Source: Prorocentrum cordatum
Lineage: Eukaryota; Sar; Dinophyceae; Prorocentrales; Prorocentraceae
Assembly: GCA_963575745.1 (NCBI GenBank)
Contig: CAUYUJ010001447.1
Span: 511,180-561,179, forward strand
Direction: 5' to 3'
DNA: 50,000 nucleotides
The translations under genes were made by a program, and so were the position numbers. Position 1 is the first letter of the stretch. Each line of letters begins with the position of its first letter. Positions 10,130 to 20,223 of this stretch are shown here, in pieces. The notes under the pieces are model-generated. The model worked only from the letters and a program-made list of their open reading frames with translations. It did no database searches and was not told the DNA's origin.

Positions 10130-10305
10130 CCCCGGACGACGCCGACGCCGACGACGACTACGACGCCGACGACGACGCCGACGCCGACGCCGACGCCAAC
10201 GCCGACGCCGACGTCGACGTCGACGTCGACGCCTACGACGACGACGACGACGACGACGACGAACGCGCCGACGACGACGACGCCGACGCCGATAAACCCA
10301 AATCT
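10130..10305 (+). repeat. (GACGCC/GACGAC)n microsatellite
   Basis: Hexamer and triplet repeats. The Thr/Pro and Arg runs in the overlapping frames are by-products. Confidence 0.9.
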
Positions 10306-10609
10306 CCGACGGCGTGATTGCTGCGCAACGAGACCGGTGGTTGGGGCACGCCCCTGGTGGTCGTGGTGCCGCGTGGGACGCACAAGGAAATACTGGTACT
10401 GTCTGTCCTCATCGGGAGAGTGCGCCCGACCCGAACTTGTCACACAACCCTCTTGCAGCAGATAGTTTCCCGAGCGGTGCGGCCAGGAAGCACCCACAAA
10501 CGAGCATACTATGCCAAATCCTTGGGCGCGCCCGCGTCGCCTCTTTGGGGGGCCGACGCACACACAGTATTAGCATGTCTGGGTGACGCCGCCCGCGTTC
10601 CTAGTGGCA

Positions 10610-10830
10610 ACCTAGATGGGGTCGGAGTTAGATGGGGTCGGAGGATCGCACCGCATCGCCGATACATCGGCGATGCATCGGCGATGAATCGGTTATGAAC
10701 CGGCGATGCGTCGTCGACGTCGGCGATACATCAGCGATGCCGACGTGAAGCAAGTCGGGGCCCACATCGAGCGATGCATCGGCGATGCGGCGGGATCCTC
10801 CGACCCCATCTGCTCCGAGCCCATCTGGGA
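10610..10830. mobile_element. Inverted-repeat element with ATCGGCGATG core, copy 1
   Basis: A perfect 18-bp inverted repeat AGATGGGGTCGGAGGATC (10630-10647 against 10794-10811) continues outward as a second diverged AGATGGG-TCGGAG and inward into CGCATCGCCGAT-CATCG, giving about 60-bp arms. The core repeats GATGCATCGGC. A related copy lies at 47941-48160. Non-coding; probably non-autonomous. Confidence 0.8.
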
Positions 10831-10848
10831 GGCGCAGAGCTTGGTGGG

Positions 10849-11057
10849 CCTGTTTTCCACCACCACTACCAGAAGCTGGAGGGGGGAAGGAGGAGGAGGA
10901 GGAGGAGGAGGAGGAGAAGAAGGAGGAAGAGGAGGACGAAGAGGAAGAGGGGTAAGAGGAGGAGGAAGAGGAGGAAGAGGAGGAGGAGGAGGAGGAGGAG
11001 GAGGAGGAGGACACCTCCCCCTCCAACTTATGGTGGTGGTAGTGGACGACGGGCCCA
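10849..11057. mobile_element. Inverted-repeat element around a (GGA)n core
   Basis: The left arm TGGGCCTGTTTTCCACCACC, then ACTACCAGAAGCTGGAGG faces the right arm inverted: TGGGCCCGTCGTCCACTACC, then ACCACCATAAGTTGGAGG. Between them is (GGA)n. The same arm sequence begins at the 3' end of the kinase exon (158-190, minus). No clear target duplication. Confidence 0.65.
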
Positions 11058-11259
11058 TCACCTCCCCTCCAAAACCCGGAGCCTCGAACTCGTCCAGCGT
11101 CACCTCCAGCCCCGGAGAGGGCGCGCGGCAGCAGGCCCGGCCGCGCTCGGCGCCGCCCTCGCGGCCCTCGATCGGCGCCTCCCCGAGGAGGAGGGGGCGG
11201 GCGCGCGCCGATGCGAGAAGAACAACAACAAAAAGAAGGCAGAACCATGAATCTTCGTC

Positions 11260-11276
11260 GTCGCCGCCGTCGTCGT

Positions 11277-11324
<48 letters not shown>

Positions 11325-11345
11325 GGACGGCGTTGGCGTCGTCGT
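11260..11345 (+). repeat. (CGT)n microsatellite
   Basis: Runs of CGTCGT. The 11060-11260 stretch before it is GC-rich, with a minus-strand frame reading LEVTLDEFEAPGFGGEV that is possibly exonic but has no identifiable family. Confidence 0.85.
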
Positions 11346-11654
11346 CGTCCCCCTTCAGGGTCGGCGGCACCGGCCGTAAGGCCTTCGCAGTAACAAAAAC
11401 CTGCATCAACACAATCCTTTGGCGCTCCGCGCGGAATTCTCGGATCCGCGCTGGGTCCCCCTGACGGCGCCTCGGGCGCCGCCAGAAAAGGGGGTCCAGC
11501 GCATATCCCTCGCCTCCCTCGCCTACCTCGCCTCGCCTCTCCTTGTTCTTCGAGATTCCCCTCGCCTCCCAAGCCCAAAGATCCGACGCTGCAACCAAAA
11601 CACTTGTTGGAGCGGGCAGTGTTTGGCTGTCCTCGGCCTCCGGGGGCCCTCGCC

Positions 11655-11705
11655 GGACCTGGGGACCATCAAAAAACGACTCAGGACGACAGAACTGGCC
11701 CTATA
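11655..11705 (+). repeat. ACGACTCAGGACGAC dispersed family
   Basis: GGACCATCAAAAAACGACTC, then AGGACGACAGAACTGGCCC. Relatives: 44752-44800 (+), 15895-15970 (-), 47405-47470 (-), and weaker ones near 3315-3380, 9695-9760 and 46425-46460. This could be a terminus of a mobile element or introner. Confidence 0.6.
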
Positions 11706-11719
11706 GGAAGTGGTCCAAA

Positions 11720-12457
11720 AATCCCTGGAGCCCACGGGTCGAAAGAAAATGGAGCAGCCGGATGTCTGAACGCCGACCCGTCGGGGTGTGTGAGACGCTG
11801 CCGTCGTCGTCATCGTCGTTGTCGTCGTTGTCGCCGCCAGTCCCAGGGAAATCGAAAAACAAAGAAAAGGAACGTCGTAGATGCGTCGATTCCATGCCCT
11901 TTATCCTTTCCCTGCGGGGGAAGGGGGGGCTGGGCGGGTGGGGAAAGGGGTGGGATGGGGGGTGGGGTGAAGGGGGTCCCGGATCAGGATGCCGCCCCGC
12001 CCCCCCATGGGGCCCTGGCGGGTTCCGGAGGAGGTCGCCAGCGGGGGTTCCAGGGGAGGTCCCGCTGGCAGGGTCGGCGGCACCAGCCGTAAGGCCTTCG
12101 CCACAGCAGCGAGGCGGGAGGAAGGAAGAGCTCAAAGGCGGAAGGAATGTGGGAGGGAGGAGCTCGAAGAGGAGATGGGGGGGGGCCGGAGGGAGGAAGG
12201 ATGGAGGAGCAGCGAGGCTGGAGGAAGGGAAAGCTCAAGGGCGGGAGGAGGGTGGGAGGGAGAAGCTCGAAGGGGAGCTGGGGGGGCAGGAGGGAGGAAG
12301 GAGGGAGGAAGGATGGAGGAGCAAGCGTCGAGGACACGGAGCGGAGGGTAATTCGGGAGATAGGGTGCATAGCGCCAGCAGCTATTGCTCTGCGCCGAGG
12401 CGCGCTGCCCTGTCAAAAGGCTGGAGAGAGGGAGGACAAGGTAGGAGTAGACACAGA
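11720..12457. other. No gene seen; G-rich and GGA-rich DNA
   Basis: 11905-11990 is GGGG-rich; 12100-12345 is loosely repetitive GGAGGAAGG / GGAGGAGCxCGAxG (units of about 60 bp, 'GGAGGGAGGAGCTCGAAG'). No protein domain is visible in any frame. Confidence 0.5.
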
Positions 12458-12615
12458 TCGGGAGCGTCCAAAAGAGGCGCTTGCAAGCGCGGCCCAGGAG
12501 GGTGTGGCCGAGGACGTATTGAAATAAGAAGAGGCGCCACGAAATCTGGGTGGATATCACGGCCCCCGCAATGATACCCCCCCTAATCATCACCCCCCCT
12601 CATGGCCGCCCCCGA
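12458..12615 (+). repeat. Dispersed 'GAAATAAGAAGAGGCGCC' repeat, copy 1
   Basis: It shares CGGGAGCG-CCAAA-GAGG, then GCGGCCCA, then GAAATAAGAAGAGGCGCC, CGTGAAATCTGGG and ATCATCACCCCCCC, in order, with 14550-14748. Direct orientation, about 2.1 kb apart. Confidence 0.8.
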
Positions 12616-12708
12616 ACGGACCATGAGATCAACGACTGGGAACGAGGACCGCGGACCCGGAAGCCGATGCACCTGCTCGGTGGGCTGTCGCGAGGCCGCC
12701 TTGGGCCA

Positions 12709-12737
12709 TCACCGCTCTGGGGATCGTCCAGAGCGGT
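12709..12737. other. Perfect 10-bp-stem hairpin
   Basis: ACCGCTCTGG and its exact complement are separated by 7 bases. No neighbouring gene to assign it to. Confidence 0.5.
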
Positions 12738-12864
12738 CATTGGGCCGATGCCCCTGAAGGAGGATAATCTCCTCAGCCGCGGAGGAGGATCTCCTGACAA
12801 CCTCCACGGACCGCCCGAGCCGCGACCCCCTTGAAGCGCGACCTCAAACTACGGTCAGGCTTTT

Positions 12865-13045
12865 CTGCTTCGCGAACCGCGGCGGCGGCCCAAGCGACGC
12901 GCTATGCCCTGCGCGCGGATGGCGTGTCGCCTCGCTCCGTGGGGCGGCAGGCTGGGAACAGCTCGGGACGCTGTCGCTGAGGAGCGGAGGAGCGGGGACG
13001 TGCGAAGCGTGTCGCGCCGAAGCGTGGTGGGCCAGAGCCCGCGGA
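12865..13045 (+). repeat. GCGTGTCGCGGCGG family, copy 2
   Basis: CGGCGGCGGCCCAAGCGACG, then CGCTATGCCCTGC-GCGGATGGC, GTGTCGCCTCGCTCC, GGGAACAGCTCGGGACGCTG, and an end with AAGCGTGTCGCGCCGAAGCG followed by TGGTGGGCCAGAGCC. The copy at 16040-16215 is its inverted counterpart. Confidence 0.75.
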
Positions 13046-13046
13046 G

Positions 13047-13179
13047 CGACTCGCGAAGCACCAGTCCCGACCGCGGGACCTCCCCGCCCGGCCTTCTTCG
13101 GAGCGCGGCCACCCGGCTCGGCGGCGCCGTCCTCGTCCGCCGGCGCCCGCGAGGCCTCGGGCTCGCCCTCGGCCATCAT
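13047..13179 (-). CDS. Possible short coding exon, unknown protein
   Basis: A minus-strand ATGATG start opens MMAEGEPEASRAPADEDGAA, then EPGGRAPKKAGRGGPAVG, an acidic then basic disordered N-terminus of a kind common in nuclear proteins. It runs directly into the copy of the GCGTGTCG family, so any continuation would need a splice near 13047. The sequence is extremely GC-rich and composition alone could give this. Function unknown; weakly supported. Confidence 0.2.
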
Positions 13180-13539
13180 GCGGGCGGGGCGTTCCCGCCG
13201 CGCCCCGCTGTGGCGGGGACCCCTCGCGCAGCCGCCCGGCGCCCAGCGGGCGCCTTCGCGCTCGCTGGCGCGCGGCAAGGGCCCGCCGGCGCGGGGTGGG
13301 CGCCCGCCACCGCGCGAAGAGCGGCGGCCGGCGCCGAAGCGTTCGGCGCCCGCGCCGCCGCGGCGGCCCGAAGCCCGCAGGGGGCGGCCGCGGTAGGGCG
13401 GAGCCGCGGGCGCGGCATGCCAGAGCCAGGCTGGCTGCGCGCGGGCCCGTCTCCGCCCTCCCCGCCTCTGTGGCCGATTCCATCCTATACTACTTCCGAT
13501 TCCGCCATCGACAGCATGCATCAGCAGAGCGCAATGAGG

Positions 13540-13612
13540 CCAACTCGCTCCTCCTCCTCCTCCTCCTCCTCCTCCTCATCATCCTCCTCCTCCTCCTCCT
13601 CCTCCTTCACCT
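13540..13612 (+). repeat. (CCT)n microsatellite
   Basis: CTCCTCCTCC with a few ATC interruptions. Confidence 0.85.
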
Positions 13613-13769
13613 CTCCTTGCCCTTCAAAATAATTCCCCCCTGTCGCACTCCGAGACCGGTCGAAAGGGCGTGCTGGGCGATTCGCCTGATACCTCCCCAC
13701 AAGTTTGATCCTGCAGCTCGCAATTTGCAAAAGTCTTACGGATTAAGAGAGGGTCGTTTCGAACATGCG

Positions 13770-14140
13770 GTTATCGCCGCAACACCGCGCACATCCGTCT
13801 TCAAATTCGCAACCGTTTCAAGGATGGAGGGCGGCTTCCTTGCGAAATGTGATGTTCCCCTTTGCGCCGCGCACATCGGTTTACAACTTACGAAGCATTT
13901 CAAGGATGGAGGACAGGTGGCTTGAACAATGTGGCTCTCGCCGTAGTGCCATGCACGCGCACGCATTCGTCTAACAAAATTGTAAAAGACATTCGTGAAT
14001 GCAGGGCGGCTTCTTATCTAAATGTGGTTCTCGCCCTAACGCCGCGCACATCCGTTTCAAAACATAGAGGAGTTTCAAGGATGGACGGCAGGTGGCTCTC
14101 AGAATGTGGCTCTGCCCTTAGCGCCGCGCGCATTCGTCGC
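13770..14140 (+). repeat. ~86-bp tandem repeat, about four diverged copies
   Basis: TTTCAAGGATGGA anchors at about 13816, 13898 and 14073 (one intermediate copy is decayed), each followed by GGCGGCTT or GGTGGCT, then AATGTGGxTCTCGCC, then GCCGCGCACATCCGT. Confidence 0.8.
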
Positions 14141-14549
14141 AAGAGTCTATAATGGTTCATCTGATTTATATGGTTTATTTCGAAAACTGTGTTTTGGCAC
14201 GAGGCTTGACTGCCAGGGCGCAACAATTATGTGGATTCGTGGTATTTAAATCCCCGGAACGGTCTTCTGGCACGATCCAGGGTCGTCGCGACGCAACAGG
14301 AGCGGTGATTCGCGGTGTTGAAATCCAAGATCTGGTGTTTTGGCACAGTTCAAGATTATCAAACAAGCAGTTTCCAATGGGGCTCTTCGTTCAGTACAGA
14401 TAAACCACTGTGGGGGCCTTTGTGAAGATGGAGCTGCGAGGGGCGGTTTATTGTCATACCGTTGAGCAGTCTTGAGTTTACACCAGCCCTCCCCGTGATC
14501 CTCAACCTAGTCGTCGCCGTCCACCTCTTCCATCCCTTTCCTTACTTCG

Positions 14550-14748
14550 GGAGCGGCCAAAGAGGGGGGTGTCCAAGAGGGGGGGGCGCAAATCCTGACC
14601 GGCGGCATGTGCGCGGCCCAACGGGGGGGCCAGAGACGTAATGAAATAAGAAGAGGCGCCGTGAAATCTGGGGGGGAACTATCATGGCCCCCGCCATGAT
14701 ATCCACCCCCCCTAGTCATCACCCCCCCCTTTCCCGCCCCCGATTACT
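14550..14748 (+). repeat. Dispersed 'GAAATAAGAAGAGGCGCC' repeat, copy 2
   Basis: Counterpart of 12458-12615, slightly longer because of G-run expansion. Confidence 0.8.
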
Positions 14749-14915
14749 GAAGTCGCACCACCAACGCGCCTGCAAGGCAGGCCGAACGTGTCGCTCGAGA
14801 CCTCATCGCTGCGTGTGGCCCCGACGCTGGACACTGGCAGCGGCTGCACGGATGGGGGCTGGCTCGTGTGCAAAAGTTGCCCTCGCCTTGCCGCCGCATT
14901 CGACTGGAATGCGTG

Positions 14916-15126
14916 CACCAGCTTTAAGTCGGGCCTGTCCCCCTACAGGGGGATCTTCGACGAAAGATACGAAATACCCAAAACATAGCAACAAAAAAAA
15001 GTCCCAAAATAGTCTGGGGACTATTTTTGGAATATGTTTTGACCTCTTTGGGGTATTTTTGGGGGTCTGTTTCATTGTTCGTCGGAAATCCCCCTGTAGG
15101 GGGACACGCCCGACATAACACCAGCT
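14916..15126. mobile_element. 195-bp MITE with perfect 8-bp target duplication
   Basis: The element 14924-15118 is flanked on both sides by CACCAGCT (14916-14923 and 15119-15126). The inverted arms read TTAAGTCGGGC-TGTCCCCC, then TACAGGGGGAT (left) and TTATGTCGGGC-TGTCCCCC, then TACAGGGGGAT (right, inverted). The centre is AT-rich and non-coding. An 8-bp duplication is typical of hAT and related superfamilies; the superfamily is otherwise unassigned. Confidence 0.9.
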
Positions 15127-15129
15127 GCG

Positions 15130-15894
15130 CGGGTGGAGGCGGTCCACTCTCACGTGCATCTCCCGAACTAGCGCCACGGCGAGCTCGACTGGAAAACTTG
15201 CAGCCGTCACGCAGATAGAGGGCAGGCCCTTTTCCCCGCGGGGCTCTCGCGCCCTGCGCCTCGATTGTGCCAGCTTGCACGCGCCAGGCGGATGGAGGGT
15301 GCAACCCCTCGTATAGTCAACTGGGGCACTCGCTTTGCAACGCCATGGCTTGAGATGTCTTCAACTTGTGTGACCATCTGTTGACGCGCGCGCCGCCCTT
15401 GAAAGCCTGGACGCCGAATCCTTTACAGCGCGGGTCTCTCGCAGGACTCCCACTTGACATTTCAGGCCCTGCCTTTTTGCACATCTTCTAGCCAGGCGGA
15501 TCCAGCGCAAATCCTTTCCAGACGGGACTCTCGCCGAAACGGCAGGCTTATGGGGCGCTCGCTTTCCAACGGGCGAACTCATCACCCATGTCTGGTACGG
15601 CCTCGGGTTGCGCACAGCCAGCCCCTCCAGGTAGTGACGGCGGCGCCCGGGTGCCGAGACCGCCCCAGACTACTCGGGGGGGGCCCGTTGAGGCCCGCCA
15701 GGGCCACCTGGGAGGGCTGTGTGCGCACAACCCGAAAACTGACCATCCCCGTCCTCCTCCCGCCTCCTCCCTCGTTCAGCCTCTGGGGCCTCGCGGGCGA
15801 GCGCCATGGGCGGCCCTCGGCCGCTGTCTACTCGCCCCCTCGCTGCCACTGCTGCAGATCTCCAACGTCGTGTTTTTTGTTCGCAACCGCGACC
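15130..15894. other. No gene seen
   Basis: Mixed DNA with two loosely similar ~80-bp units (TTTCCCCGCGGGGCTCTCGC near 15231; ATCCTTTACAGCGCGGGTCT near 15418). Open frames have no recognisable domain. Confidence 0.4.
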
Positions 15895-15970
15895 CCGAGA
15901 AGTCTAGACCCTTTCCTGGGGACAAGCTGTTCATCCCGAGTCGTTCTGTTGACGGCCTGGAAGGCCCCAT
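15895..15970 (-). repeat. ACGACTCAGGAC dispersed family, inverted copy
   Basis: On the minus strand: GGCCGTCAACAGAACGACTC, then GGGATGAACAGCTTGTCCCC, matching the copies at 11655 and 44752. Confidence 0.55.
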
Positions 15971-16039
15971 GGATGCGGAAAATGACGAAAACTGGACATC
16001 TTCCGTCGCGACTGCCATCCAGAATGGTCACTCAGCGTG

Positions 16040-16215
16040 TCACACACCCCGGCTCTGGCCCATCACGCTGCGGCGCGACCGTCTAACCACGCACGACGCC
16101 CCCGGTCCCCTGGCGTCGGCGTCCCGAGCTTTTTGGACCTTGCCGCCCCGTGGAGCGGAACGGCACGCTCTCCACTTGCAGGGTGTCTCGCCGGAGACGC
16201 CGCAGGACACGCTGA
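16040..16215 (-). repeat. GCGTGTCGCGGCGG family, inverted copy 3
   Basis: The plus strand shows CTCTGGCCCATCACGCTGCG, then GCGCGACC, GTCCCGAGCTTTTTGGACC, and an end with GGTGTCTCGCCGGAGACGCC, the reverse of 12865-13045. Confidence 0.75.
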
Positions 16216-16216
16216 G

Positions 16217-16600
16217 CCCCGAGGGAGGGGGAGGAGGAAGGAGAAGGAGGAGGAGGAGGAGGAGGAGGAGTAGGAGGAGGAGGAGGAGCAGGAAGAGGAG
16301 GAGGAGGAAGAGGACGAGGAGGGGGGGACGGAGGAGGAGGAATGATGAAGGAGGAGGTGGGAGGAGGGAGGGGGAGGGAGGAGGATGGGGGAGGAAGGAG
16401 GGAGGGAGGGGGAGGAAGGAGGAGAAGGGGGGATGGAGGATGAGGGAGGAGGGAAGGAGGAGGAGGAGGGAGGAGGGAGAAGGGCGGAGAGAGGAGGAGG
16501 GAGGAGTGAGAGGAGGGAGGAGGGAGGAGGGAGAGGATGAAGGAGGAGGGCGTAATTAGGAGGGAGGAGGAGGGAGGAGGGAGGGAGGAGGAGGGAGTTT
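16217..16600 (+). repeat. Long (GGA/GGAGGGA)n tract
   Basis: About 380 bases of almost pure purine. The ORFs across it are by-products. Confidence 0.9.
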
Positions 16601-17640
16601 TTTTGCCCGCTCAAGAACACTGGTCAGAGGCAACCATTACGCCTGCTGCATCCGATTCAAGGCCTTAGCCGCCTGGGAGCGTCCTGGCCGAACCCCTCGC
16701 TCGAACAGCTGGAGGTTTCCCAACCCCGACTTGGTCGGAGGGCCACACATCACCGCAAGGCCTCTCAAAACCCCGCTCTCCCTCGCCGAGCACAGCCCGC
16801 AAGTTGAACAGGAACAAACTGGAACCTGGGAGGGGGCTCTAGCCGTGTGACTAGGGTGCATGACTCTGTCAGCAACCCTGGCCCCTGGAGGCACAAGGAA
16901 CGAATTACCTGCAACAAACGTTTCCACCGCCTGGCAGGGGCTCGCCAGCCACTCGACGATATCCTGCTTAGTCATGGCTTTGTCTGAAGTGCAGCCCGAT
17001 CCGACACGCCTTCCAAGACGATGCTTTTTCCCGAGCGGATCTGCTCTCTGGCTTTTACGGCGCGGGCAGAGGGAGGAGACCCCAGTTTTCGGTCCCGGCA
17101 CTGCCCCTCCTCGACCGCGCCCTCCTGGGGCCGCTCCTTCGGGCCCCGTGGCCGTCAGAAGCTGGAGCCGGGCGTGGCTGTGGGACGAGGAGGAGTCCGA
17201 TCCGGGGCGTCCCAGAACGCTCTCAGAGCGTTGCTTGGAGCGCTCTGAGAAGGCCGCGGCGCCCAAGACGACCTCCAGCGCCGCCAGGCCTCAGAGATGT
17301 CGGACTCGGTGCTCGTCCACATGTGTCTTCGTCTCGGCTCCGTCTCGTGGTGACGGGGATGGGAGAGCCCCTGCACCTGGGGATAGGGGTGGGCCACGGT
17401 CGCCGAGCGCGCTCCACTACTCGCATAGTGCGTACTCGCAAGCGCCCGGCAAACACACACGCTTCTCGACGTAATGGGCCGTGAAGTCCCCGCGGCAGGT
17501 CCAGGCCGTTTGCGAGCAGATACCGTGCAGGGAGTGGAGCGCGCTTGTCTACACGGGCCGCAGAGCGAATACAACTCACAGAGCATCGGACGTCTGGGGG
17601 TGGCATCAGATCAGGCGCCCCCCTCACGCCTGGCGCACCC
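16601..17640. other. No gene seen
   Basis: Frames up to about 210 aa exist on both strands (minus 17266-16637, plus 16860-17474), but none shows a known domain and the two strands are equally open, as expected for GC-rich DNA. An unrecognised exon cannot be excluded. Confidence 0.4.
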
Positions 17641-17647
17641 ACCTTCG

Positions 17648-17692
17648 CCTCCTCCTCCTCCTCCTCCTCCTCCTCCTACTCCTCCTCTGTTC
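17648..17692 (+). repeat. (CCT)n microsatellite
   Basis: Fifteen CCT-like triplets ending in CTGTTCCAGAGG, which would suit a plus-strand splice acceptor. No matching exon was recognised. Confidence 0.8.
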
Positions 17693-17946
17693 CAGAGGTG
17701 GTCCTGGCCCAAAGCCGGACAGCGGACGATGTGTTTAGTGTGTGCCAGTCTGCGGGCGCAGGTCTCCCGACCGCTGCCCTGCAGTAGATTGCCGTCCTGG
17801 GCCATGCTCGATGGCCCCTGGCATCGCTCGGACGTGTGTCTTTTTAATCTTGGCGAAGATCGAGGAGCATCTCGGCTCATCGTGCAACAGAACGGACGCA
17901 CGAAGCCGACAGATGCACGGAAAGTGGGCGTCCGAGCGACGGCATG

Positions 17947-18209
17947 GACTCCGGCTCAGTGGGCCCCGGAAACGGCAGGGCCGTTTTTTCACCGTTTCCG
18001 AAAACATGTCCCTCGAACATGGAAGCGACAAAAAACGGCGACATGAAACGGCAACAAAAACGGCTCCAGGATTGGAACCGGAGCGGGAATCCGTAAAAAA
18101 ACTGCGACGGAACCGGTAAAACAACGGCGTCGGAACCGGCAAAGAAAAGGCAAAACGGAACCGGTAAGAAAACGGCCCTGTCGTTTCCAGGGCCCACTAA
18201 GGGCCCCGG
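17947..18209. mobile_element. 247-bp MITE with ~8-bp target duplication, copy 1
   Basis: The element is 17955-18201. Arms: CTCAGTGGGCCCCGGAAACG, then GCAGGGCCGTTTT; right arm inverted: CTTAGTGGGCCCTGGAAACG, then ACAGGGCCGTTTT. The flanks GACTCCGG and GGCCCCGG agree at 6 of 8 positions. The interior is built from AAAACGGxxCCGGAACCGG blocks. An inverted second copy is at 45157-45394. Confidence 0.8.
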
Positions 18210-19919
18210 GGCCCGCAAACGGGGCCGAGGGCCCGAAGTCGAACATGCCAGCAGGGAGTGGAAGTCGTCGGAGATCTGGGAGCTTCACCGATCGACCCTT
18301 ACCCATCGATCGTTGAAAGTAGGTATCTTAGCTTTCCCCGATTCTGATGTACGTTAGGCGCCGTCCTACTCCAATGATCGAGTGGCGTCACCTTCGGGCG
18401 GACACCCAATCTACTTTCAGCGCGTTCCTGCTTCATGATTCTACCTACTTCTTTCGCCCGATGGGTAACCACACCGCCGGCGATGCACAGAGGAGCTTCG
18501 CTGGACAAGCGCGCATTCCCCAGAAATTCGAGGATGGCAAAGCTTCCACGGCCCACCCCCTCCCCAGGGGCAGAATGTCGACCCCCGGCCTCCGCTGCTG
18601 GTGGCCCCCGGGGCCCGACCTGCGCGCCCAAAGAGGCCGCCCGGGCATCGAGGGAAGGCCTCCCGATCTCAAAGGTCCACGTCGGCGGAGCTCTGGCTCG
18701 GCGCTCGCGCTCTCCCATGCACTTTTTCGATCTCATCTTATTGTTTCAGAAGAGTTGTCGACACGCATTTGGCGCGTCGTGGCCTCCTCGTTTGGAGTTG
18801 GCTGTGGTGGACGATCGACGGCTCTCGTGCTCTTTGCGGAAGGCTTTGTGTCGGACCGTCGGAGGTGCCTCGGCTTGCGCGTGGCGTCGGGTGCGTACGG
18901 GAAGCTCGGTGCATGCGGCGAGCGAGCGCTGGCGACGCCGCGGAAGGCGTTCCGGGTGGAATCCTGTGACGCGGAAGCACCGGGGGACGCGGTGACGCCA
19001 CTGGACCAGACGGAATACCACTTTGGGACGATCGGGGCCGCGATCGAGTCTCAAGGAAGAATGATCGAGGCGGTGTCAAAGACCTTTGCGCGCGCCGAGC
19101 GCCGACGCCGCGCGAACCTACCGTAAGTACGGTCGGACCGATGTATAAGATCAATGTCGGTTCGGAGATAGTACACTGATGTTCTTCGTGCTTGTTGAAT
19201 GTTATTTTGTATCTTGGGGAGGGTGCCCTTGACTGTTCTGTTTGTGTTGGCCTGAGGAGTGTCTCGTGATCTTGAAGGATGTTCGTCTGGGCCAGGTCCG
19301 ATTGTACAGCAACCTTAGATTGAACCCTTGGCTCTGCTCCTCCCTTCCCCCATCTATTCAAAGCTGATCCTGGGCATTCTGGAACACAGGCTCGAAAGGA
19401 CAGCGAAAGTGGAACCCCAGCCTAGGGCCTCCGTCAGGCTGGACGCCAACTTTCAGCCTGCGAGGAAGGGAGGGGAGGGGCGAACACGGGGTCGAAAACT
19501 GTAGGAGTGCATTATTTATGAGGGACAACATGAATGCCTCGCGCGGCACGCAATTGTTGTATTATCTACGCCACATGCCCGATCCGTAGGATCTGGGTCG
19601 ACATTCGCGCGGCGATGATCTGGCGTAAATCCGACGTGAATCCGACATACAACCGACGTAATCCGACGTGACATCGACGTACGTTCGACGCAAGTGGGGT
19701 CTCAAAGTGCCGCGCGAGGACTCCCGGATGTTCCACCTAACTGTATTGCCCTCTTACTGAAGCAATGCAGGGACGACTTCCCCGCGGAGCCCAGAGGGAG
19801 TGAGACTTTCCGGCCTCGCGGCAGACGGGGCTCGAAGTGGGGCCGACGGACAACACCTGCGGTGCATGGCCATCGGGGGGCCAAGAGCGCCCCTTTCGTC
19901 GGCAAATTGGGTCAGGAGC
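18210..19919. other. No gene established
   Basis: Contains frames up to 259 aa (plus 18347-19126) without a recognisable domain. 19600-19700 has short ATCCGACGTGAATCCGACAT-type repeats. Nothing else could be supported. Confidence 0.35.
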
Positions 19920-20096
19920 TCCATTCTCCTCCCTCCTCCCCCTCCTCCTCCCTCCTCCCCCTCCTCCTCCCTCCTCCTCCCTCCTCCTCTCCTCCTCCCT
20001 CCTCCTCCCTCCCTCCTCCCTCCTTCCTTCTCCTCCCTCCTCCTTCCTCCCTCCTCCCTCCTCCTCACCCTCCTCCTCCCTCCTGCTCCTTCAGCA
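19920..20096 (+). repeat. (CCTCCTCC)n tract
   Basis: About 175 pyrimidine bases. It ends in CTCCTTCAGCATTTCTGG, a plausible plus-strand acceptor context shortly upstream of the LINE. Confidence 0.9.
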
Positions 20097-20223
20097 TTTC
20101 TGGTCCAGCTGGGTTTGCTGCAACTGTCATCAGAACGGCGTCGCTGCAGCGAGGAGATTTGGCTCTCGATCGACCCGCTCCCCCCGAGGGAGCACCAGTA
20201 AACACGACCAAGGCGCCGCCGCC

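Noticed and set aside
15335-15356. Third spliced-leader relict (GCCATGGCTTGAG)
   Set aside because: Only about nine bases agree, with a three-base gap, and no gene follows.
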